In this document: in pieces, positions 56,640 to 64,000 of the stretch
Layout of the letters: the number at the start of each line of letters is the position of its first letter
How positions within the stretch are numbered: position 1 is the first letter of the stretch
NCBI RefSeq assembly: GCF_000276665.1
Contig: NW_004955438.1
Span: 6,991,483 to 7,055,482, forward strand
DNA: 64,000 bases
Origin: Chinchilla lanigera
Taxonomy: Eukaryota > Chordata > Mammalia > Rodentia > Chinchillidae
Reading direction: 5' to 3'
Notes under the pieces: generated by a model
Databases searched by the model: none
What the model was told of the DNA's origin: nothing
The model's input: only the letters and a program-made list of their open reading frames with translations
Program-made: the position numbers and the translations under genes

Positions 56640-58600
56640 TAAATTTGTGCAGTACTTATGTGTATATAACATCTGACTTCACTCAGTATATATTTTATGA
56701 CTGATCCATATAAGACCATACCCCTTTTAGCCATTGCACAATATTCTATTCTATGAATAAAATACCAATCATTGGAAGGATTTTCCTACTGATAGATATA
56801 TGAACTATTTTCAGTTTTTCTGTGGTAATAAATGAAGTTAAAGTACACAATTTTGTGGCAAATTTGGCTACATATATGGACCTGTGCCTTTTATCTATGA
56901 GTAGGAGTGAATAGTTTTGTCCATATAGAAGAAATGTTTAGGTTTAGTGCATACATCCTTTTAAACCACTTTTTGAATCTTACCAAAGTAATTAGTGGGA
57001 AGACCAAAGAAAAGTTTGATGTCTACAGGTGAGGGCAGAAAAATCCATACCCTTTAAATATGAATGGAACTCTTTAACAGCCCTGACAAGTTTTTTCTTT
57101 CTTTGTTACTGTATCCAGGCTAAAAATCTAATGTTTGGTGCATTTCATAACTGGAGTGGGTCTCTGATCAGTAATAAATGGGAATTCCAGTCTCAGATCC
57201 TTGCCATTACAAAAATATTTACTATATGATTTTGTATGTAGTGGCATTTCAATGTTTTAAATAGAATTTAATTTGCGTAAGCAATTTCAAATGCTTATTA
57301 GATATCTACAAATTTCAGCTCTTTAAGATTTACCTTTATATTCTCTATTTATTAGCTTATTTTGGACATCTATGTATAAATTTTCTACATACTGTAGATA
57401 TCTTACTCTAGCTTCTGATTTCCTAATTCAGTTTTTCCAATGATATTCTTCCCTATACATATGTTATTAATATCAATAAAATCAAATTTATTAGTTTTTC
57501 TTTTAAGAATTATGCTCTATATGTGCTGCCTGCATTGCTTCTAATCTGTGTCACTGAGATATTCCTGCCTTCACTCTGCATCTTAAATTGTTTTATCTTC
57601 ATTTTAAATTGTATGATCCAACTGAAATTTATTTCTTTTGTATATGTGTTCATAGAAAGGTCAGTGTTCTTCTTCTGGACATGGAGGCAAAATGGCCACA
57701 GTGTCATTTATTTTCTAAAGAAACAAAATATATAAATTTCTCCTTAAGTTCAAGGGTTCTTGTCATAAAATGAAGTGTTTTCATATGGATTGTCAAATTT
57801 ATAGATTTTTTACTGCATGTGTTCTTTGTGTGGGAAAGAGAGAGAGATTTATTGATACTTGGTGGCCATGTATTATTTAATATAGATCTACAGTAATTCT
57901 TGAAATTCACTACTACAGCTGTGTGTTTACATTTGTCCTTTGCATTTCAATGCAAATTTTAGAATCATAGTATTCATTTTCACAGGATGATAGGGACTTT
58001 GTCGGTATTTCAGCAGAGTTTACATTTAAAACTGGACATCAGTTTGGTGAGAACTGACATATTAAAAACATTAAGTCTTTCTGCTTATGAACATATTTCA
58101 ATTTATTTTTTCTCACTATGATTGATTTTTTTGAGATTTATCCTGCACACTTTATGTTACAGGTATATCTATGCATTTGACACAGGTTGATATTTGCTAT
58201 GCTTCTTGAAAGCTAACTTTTAAAATACATAATGAGCCTCTCCGCTCTGGCTCAATTTTGTGTGTGGATGAATATTAGATATTGATCATGCCTACAGTCA
58301 CTTGCATAGTGTCACATTCATGAATGAGGCAGAACTTCTAATTGTTTGATAGGTGATTTTGAAAGTTTTCTCTTATGTTCAAATAAAGACAATTGTACTT
58401 TTTTTAATTCAATTCTAATATGCTTTATTTCTTGTTCTTATCCTATTACATTCCCTAGGATTTCTAATATACTGTTAGAATGTCATGAATGAGAATATTA
58501 TTATATTTTTGTGACACTAGTGGGAAATGTTTAATATTTTATCATTCACTAATGTTTTTAAATTTTTTAAATACATTTTTTCACAATATATGTGTTTCTA
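56640..58600 (-). mobile_element. Old L1 (L1M-type), antisense
   Basis: Antisense order is kept: 3' UTR-like text at 56690-56990 (TTTAGCCATTGCACAATATTC, CTGATAGATATATGAAC), then ORF2-derived text at 57400-58560. That includes CTACTACAGCTGTGTGTTTAC, GATGATAGGGACTTTGTCGG, AACATTAAGTCTTTCTGC and CTAGTGGGAAATG. The many + and - frames at 57500-57900 are shadows. Decayed. Confidence 0.8.
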
Positions 58601-58639
58601 TCACTAATACATTCAGAATATCTTAAGCATTGTTTTTTT

Positions 58640-59775
58640 ATTGAAACTTTATGATTACAACAATTTTAGAAGCATAAATATTTTAGGATGACAGGGAAGA
58701 GTTCTCATGTGCCCTATACTCATGTTCCCTTATTTTTAATATCTTACATTGCTATAGTAATATGAATTTCTTATAATTTATAAGCCAATATTGATACATT
58801 ATGATGAAATGATTTCACAGTTTCACCTAATTTTCCCTTAGTTGTACCTAATTTCCTGTTATGCCCCATGATTCTAAGCTACACATTTAGAGCTCATGTC
58901 TCCTTAGACTCTTGTCTCTTCTTAGCTATGGAAGTTCACTGGACCTGCCCTGTTTTGCATGATTTTGATAATTCTGAGGAGTAGTGACCCTGGAAATTCA
59001 CCTTTGCTGTTTGTCTGACACTGTTCCCATTTATAGGCTGGTGCTGGGGCTTCTGAATGGGGACAGTATGGAAGTCACAAGAACTGTCCATCACCTGATG
59101 CCAAAGTGACTTCATAAAATTTGAGGCTGACATTATCTCCTGAGTAAAACAATGTTTATCAACTTCTTCAAGGATAAAGTTCCTTTTCTTCATGCACCCA
59201 TTCTGAATGTTTTACTTTTTTTGTTTGTTTTTTGTCCTTTAGAGACAGGGTCCTGATATGCAGTTAAGGCTGTCTTTGAGCTCACTTTGTAAGCCCAGGT
59301 TGGCCTCAAAGTCTTAATGACCTCCTCCCTCAGCTTCCCGAGTGCTGGGATTACAGGTGTGCACAACCACAACCAGTCTGAACATTTTTTTTTGAAGGAA
59401 GACACTGTACCTGGCCACACTTAAGGATTGAAGAATTACATTCTTCTGTTCTCTAGATAAATTATTTGGAAATAATCTGCACAGCAGATTTGTCACCTCT
59501 TCCTCAAATTTTAATTCCTTCACCCATTGTTTTACATGAGTATGAACTCATGGATATACTTTATACTTGAGAGGGTTAGCCAATATTAACCCATTTGATA
59601 GTCCACCAATTTTGTATTTTGCATATTTGCTCTTGGCAATCCCTTGCTTTCTGGCACTGGGATGTTGTCCTGGTTTATTATGTATGTTTCCTACACAACA
59701 ACTCTGTAATTATCTTTTTCTGCAAAGATCTCTGTTTTATTTAATTGAAAAATGGTGTGATAAATGAGTATCTGA
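58640..59775 (-). mobile_element. L1M 3' UTR, antisense, split by a B1
   Basis: GTTCTCATGTGCCCTATACTC, CCAATATTGATACATTATG, CTCATGTCTCCTTAGACTC and GATTTTGATAATTCTGAGGAG precede the B1. CACACTTAAGGATTGAAG, ATAAATTATTTGGAAATAATC, GAACTCATGGATATACTTTA and TTGCTTTCTGGCACTGG follow it. This is the known antisense L1M 3' UTR order. Confidence 0.85.
59213..59376 (-). mobile_element. B1-type SINE inserted in L1
   Basis: AGAGACAGGGTCCTGATATG, GAGCTCACTTTGTAAGCCC, CCTCAGCTTCCCGAGTGCTG and ATTACAGGTGTGCAC. TCTGAATGTTT (59202) and TCTGAACATTT (59377) are a diverged target duplication. Confidence 0.92.
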
Positions 59776-59879
59776 CAGCTAGCCATAATTGTTAGCGAGA
59801 AGCCACCTTGTAGGCCATATTAAATAACAAACAAATATTATATGCTTGCAGTTGTATTTATACATATCTATAAATATTT

Positions 59880-61270
59880 TTATACATAACCATCTGTATG
59901 TATATTAATTCCAGTGTGAATTCTCACTGATGTTTGCATGTCTAATAAATTATCACTTTTATAAAGCTAGCTCCCTTTCCATGCTGATCTACAAATTTCA
60001 TCTTCAATACTGAGAAAAATAGCATTTGTCATTCACTATTCATTGATCTAATTGCTCGACTGTATAAATGTACAGCTAAACTAAGATGGTTAACCTATGC
60101 AGTACAAATGTAAATCTATATCAGGACTGCTGAAATTGCATTGGTTAGACTCTAATACTTACATGCACTTCCCCTTACCTTGAGACTGACTCATGTTATT
60201 TCCACCATTACTTCCACCAGCACATGTACTTCCGTCTCCTTCAAGGAAGTTGTTTCATACATTTATTTTCAAGCAATCATTCACCCATGTGTTATCTTTA
60301 GTCTTTCTATGGATCTCTAAACTTCACATAAATATATATATACATATATATATGTATACAATTAATATATAAAATTACATCTATGTATGTGAAGCTCTAT
60401 ATGTAATAAAGTTCTATACATGTACGTGTATATGAAGATTTATATATTTTTCACATCTGTATGACAGTTGAATATAGATTGTGTTCATCACCCCATGATT
60501 CACCTCCTCTCTCACCAACTACCCCAGGGTCTTTTTGAGACTTGATACCTCATGGCTTTTCATAGCCAAATAATAATATATTCTGTAACCTATGGAATGA
60601 ACGCATCAGAATTATTTTACTGATTCACCAAGTAAGAACCACTTGGTTCTTCTTTTTCTCCATTTGTTTGCTTTTATTTTTGAAACTATGAACAAATGTA
60701 CGGGAAATATTCATTTGTAGATCTTTGCTGGACATTGGCTTTCAACTCCATAGGTTAAGGCATAAGGTCATTGAATGGCATGACAAGATTGTTTTTGTAA
60801 GACAGTGCCAAAAGGTCTGTTCCAGTATTTTATATCACTACTAGAAATGAATAAATATTTCTGCTACTTTACAATAATGGCTAGCATTTGTTATTGTCAT
60901 TTTTTAATTTAGACATATTAATAGATGTGCAGTGTGCATCATTATTTTATTAGAAATTTTCTTGTGATAAGTATTATGTAATCTTGTCACAAATTTATCT
61001 GCTATCTATATATTTTCTTTGGTGAAGTAAACATTCAGATACTTTGTGTATTTTTGATTGAGTTATGCTTGAAATTTAATATTTGTTAGTATATTTTTAG
61101 ATACAAATCCTTTATATATTTTCTTTATCTGATATATAGATATATATTCAAATATTTTCCCAGTCTATGGCTTGCCTTTTTCTCCACTAATATCTTTCCC
61201 AGCATACATGCTACATTTGTATACAGTCCAAATAATTTTTTTCTTATGAATTGTACATTGGATGTTGCAT
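59880..61270 (-). mobile_element. L1M 3' region, antisense, continuing
   Basis: TTTCATAGCCAAATAATAATA, GATCTTTGCTGGACATTGGC, AATAATGGCTAGCATTTG, ATTAATAGATGTGCAGTG, TATTTTCTTTGGTGAAGTAAAC and AATATTTTCCCAGTCTATGGC stand in canonical antisense order. The start is approximate. A (TA)n run at 60329-60372 lies inside it. Confidence 0.85.
60329..60372. repeat. (TA)n-rich microsatellite
   Basis: AATATATATATACATATATA followed by TATGTATACA. Seen directly; prone to cruciform formation. Confidence 0.9.
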
Positions 61271-61404
61271 ATAAACATAAAAAGAGGGTCACATAATCTT
61301 CTGTTATATTACAGAATGTTTATAATTTACCCATTATTATTAAATATATAGTTTTGAGTTAAATTTTTGAAAGATAACAACTATCTAGAATGTTTTTTAA
61401 AACC

Positions 61405-61475
61405 TATATCACACCACATGAGGGAGGTAAATGTTATGCACTGCAAATGTGTACTAATAAAACAAATTTTAAAAA
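61405..61475 (+). mobile_element. L1 3' terminus, sense, short
   Basis: ATGCACTGCAAATGTGTACT followed by AATAAAACAAATTTTAAAAAA. It sits inside the antisense L1, so it inserted later. Similar termini occur at 28-49 and 25590-25626. Confidence 0.6.
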
Positions 61476-61879
61476 ATAAGAAAGGGTAGAAAGGAGACAA
61501 AGAAAAAGTTCAAACGGACGCGCAATTTTCCCAGTGTTGTTTGATCGAAAGTTTAACTTTCTCCTTTGAATTCCCTTTCTTCTGCCAAAAAAAAAAAATC
61601 AGTTTGCTACATTTGCATGGACCTCCTCCTGAGCTCACTGTTTAGTTGCTCTGATGTATCCCTTCTTTCAACATCGCACTCTATGGATCGCAGCATATTT
61701 AGAGTAATTGTGGAAGCCAGGAAATGTCAACACTCCCACTTTATTTTCTTCTTTACTATTTAGTGGATGTTCTAACATTTTACATTCTATTTTAAAGTTA
61801 CAATAATTTGTTTGTACTCCCAAAATCACTTGCAGGTTTTTAATTGGAATTGTGTTTAGCTAGGTTGAGCTGGATAGCT

Positions 61880-62540
61880 CTAATACCTTAACAACACTGA
61901 GGGTTCAATCCAAGAACATCTCCATTTACAATATTTAGATTTTCTTGCTTTCATCTCTAAATTTCTTTTTTTAGTTTTCTAAATCCTAAACTTATTTGTT
62001 TCTGCTGTACAACAAAATTTCATTGTGAGATGCATGTAAATGGTATTATGTTTTAATATGAATTCTCATGGTTTATTGCTATTATACAATAAATCAATTC
62101 AGTTTTGTTTACTTTGTATCATATAACCTAGCTGTAATTACTAATTAGTTCCAAGTAGGGTTTTTTTGTCAATCTTTGGAATTCTAGATATAGATAACCA
62201 TGTCATCTGTGGACAAAATGGTTTTATTTTTTTCCAACATGTATGCCCTTTATTTCCTTCTTGAATGTTATTACAATTATAGTAGTGGATGTGCTATATC
62301 TCTTTACTATGCTACCAGCTCTTGCTGATATATTTGATAATCAATTTTTAAATCTGTAGATAACATGATTCACTATTTTGTCTTGAAAACTTTACTCCTA
62401 TTTATGTATGTAATGTGAATTTCTCACATTACACGTTTTATTCACCATGAAAATCTCTCTTTCAACTGATCTACTGAGATCTTGCAAAAGTAATTTGTAA
62501 TGATTGATCCCCATGTTTTAAAAGGTAAGAAGGAGAAAAT
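61880..62540 (-). mobile_element. L1 ORF2 reverse-transcriptase region, antisense
   Basis: TGTAAATGGTATTATGTTTT, ATTACTAATTAGTTCCAAGTAG, GATAACCATGTCATCTGTGG and TATGCCCTTTATTTCCTTC are the antisense ORF2 text. It is the upstream part of the same minus-strand L1 that ends at 58640. Confidence 0.85.
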
Positions 62541-62653
62541 ATAAATATTGTTATAAGCTATTTCCATTTCCTATGAATTGATATAGTTCATTTGAAATTG
62601 GCATTTAAATAATTGTAAAATATATTGCAAACTCCAAAACTGTTAAGATTTTT

Positions 62654-62850
62654 TCTTATACAAGATGTTGCTTTGTAGTCTAGGCTGACCTTGAACTCAC
62701 TATGTAGCCCAGGATGGTCTTGAACTTCCTGTGTAGTCCAGGCTGACCTTGAGCTCACTCTGTAGCCCAGGCTGGCCTTGAAGTTGCAGCAATCCTTCTG
62801 TCTCAACCTTTAGATTGCTAGGATTACAGGCCTGTACCACCATGCCCAGC
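62654..62850 (-). mobile_element. B1-type SINE with four 29-bp units
   Basis: Four tandem units start at 62674, 62703, 62732 and 62761, each beginning TGTAGTC or TGTAGCC. Typical B1 copies here have two. Units 1 and 3 and units 2 and 4 are most alike, so a 58-bp duplication is likely. AAGATTTTT flanks it at 62645-62653 and 62851-62859. Confidence 0.95.
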
Positions 62851-62899
62851 AAGATTTTTAAAACTATAATTTATATACTCAGAGAAGAGAGAACATATG

Positions 62900-63760
62900 G
62901 TTATACAAATGGTTAGTTAAAAGCTGAGAATATAAAAATAAGATTTAAAACAAGGGTAAATTAATAAAAACAGTGGTAAACATAACAGATGGGCATGTAA
63001 ATTTATCGACAATCGCTAATTCCATCAAGTGCATTTCTGTGAAATCCATGTTGCTTTTGACCAGACTATAAAGGTTGAAAATATTCACTTCTTTTTCAGT
63101 CTTTTGCCTTTTTAGACTTTTGCATTACTTCACTTTCTAGGGTGCACACGTCAGCGTGCATTGGTGCGTATGTGTGGCCTTTCTAACTGCTTTTCAAGAT
63201 GCTGGCTGTGGCAAGGGGATCCTGAATCATCCATTTTTTTAACATAAGATCTCCAACTGTATTTCATTTTTCTTTGACATTGTATTTTCCCTTGGAACTG
63301 TGGATTTCTGCCATAGATTCTCACCCTTGATCTATCATCTTGTTACTGAAGTGATTTCCGTGTTGTGTTCTCTGATTCTTGTTTCCACATGAGGTTTTGA
63401 TTTAGTGCCTGTCAGCTTCTTTTCCTGTACCAGATTATATACTATAACCTAGAAAATGATTCAAACTCTAGAATAGACACAATTCTGGAAATCTAGACAA
63501 TGGGAGAATAGTTTATAGTTACTGTAGAGAAAATGTTCATCTGTCTTCAATGAATAGGCACAAAATAGTTCAAGAGTCTGTTATAACCCTTGTTCTACTC
63601 TATGTAACTGCCCAAAATTGGGCTTTCTTTGGGATGGGGATAGAGTCCAGATTAGGCTCAAAATTTCACTTCCTTCTTCCAAACTAGATATGATGAAAAA
63701 CATCTGATTTTCAACTCCTGTGTTACTCTTAATTCTCCTTGAGTATTAGCCTTTGTGGTT
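62900..63760. other. Unassigned DNA
   Basis: No named repeat or gene. A short CpG-containing patch lies at 63140-63170 (CACACGTCAGCGTGCATTGG). Confidence 0.4.
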
Positions 63761-63778
63761 ACAAAAAGGACAAAAACT

Positions 63779-63894
63779 GGGGCTGGGGATTTAGCTCAGC
63801 GGCAAAAGCGCCTGCCTGGCAAGCGCAAGGTCATGAGTTCGGTTCCTGGTACCGGAGAAAAACCAAAAACCAAACAAACAAACAAACAAAAAAA
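63779..63894 (+). mobile_element. Best-preserved ID-type SINE, intact Pol III boxes
   Basis: It starts GGGGCTGGGGATTTAGCTCAG. The A box TAGCTCAGCGG is at 63792-63802 and the B box GAGTTCGGTTCC at 63835-63846. GGTACCGGAGAAAAACC and an (AAAC)n/poly-A tail follow. The perfect 16-bp duplication AAAAAGGACAAAAACT lies at 63763-63778 and 63895-63910. It is close to what I infer as the source sequence and is likely young. Confidence 0.96.
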
Positions 63895-64000
63895 AAAAAG
63901 GACAAAAACTAGGCTTAAACTAGATACTTCTAAATTATTAGCAATAAAATATTCTCTTTCATTTTTAAAACAAGAAGTGAAATTATCAATAATATTTTTT

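Noticed and set aside
62588..62806. 72-codon minus frame with internally repeated peptide
   Set aside because: The peptide repeat is only the translation of the 29-bp units of the expanded B1.
1..64000. All open frames of 60-144 codons as protein-coding genes
   Set aside because: They fall inside L1, LTR or SINE text or in AT-rich DNA. They overlap each other on both strands, have no recognised domain and lack splice or start context. In vertebrate DNA such short frames are expected by chance.

Overview
The window is gene-poor, strongly AT-rich vertebrate DNA, and its repeats identify it as rodent. It has many tRNA-derived ID-type SINEs and several 7SL-derived B1-type SINEs, on a background of old L1, ERVL-MaLR, MIR and DNA-transposon remains. 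I see no murine B2/B4 SINEs, and the ID-type copies carry a distinctive 3' extension (GGTACC followed by a purine- and A-rich tail). That suggests a non-murine rodent; the exact lineage cannot be settled by reading alone.

No intact protein-coding gene, rRNA, tRNA gene or CRISPR array is supported. The open frames are short, lack initiation or splicing context, and mostly lie in repeats. The best coding-like segment is about 19139-19396 on the + strand. It is an 85-codon frame broken by one TAA, preceded by a good splice acceptor and followed by a poly(A) signal. It looks like the last exon of a decayed or truncated gene that I cannot name.

Layout. 1-6000: AT-rich DNA with a 109-bp duplicated block, three ID-type SINEs and a broken sense L1 3' end. 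6000-12780: mostly single-copy-looking DNA with one clear MIR. 12780-20700: dense repeats (B1, several MaLR LTRs, an antisense L1, a stacked SINE pair) and the candidate exon. 20700-25750: L1 3' UTR and an antisense ERVL-MaLR provirus remnant with a visible primer-binding site. 25750-33000: single-copy-looking DNA, an MLT1 LTR, and a duplicated 260-bp block flanking a palindrome cluster. 33000-40300: antisense L1, B1, ID SINEs and two DNA transposons. 40300-44540: a rearranged L1 and a MaLR LTR with internal region. 44540-51430: an inverted pair of L1 3' ends, a Tigger-like transposon and another L1 3' end. 51430-56600: mostly unclassified with LTR-like fragments. 56640-62540: one or two large old L1 copies on the minus strand, pierced by later insertions. 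62540-64000: an expanded B1 and the best-preserved ID-type SINE.

No genes here work together. The window is best read as an intergenic or intronic desert recording successive transposon waves: MIR, MLT1 and L1M first, then MaLR, then B1 and ID-type SINEs. I found no convincing new biological system. The items most worth checking are the candidate terminal exon, the palindrome cluster, the unusual SINE 3' extension and the four-unit B1.
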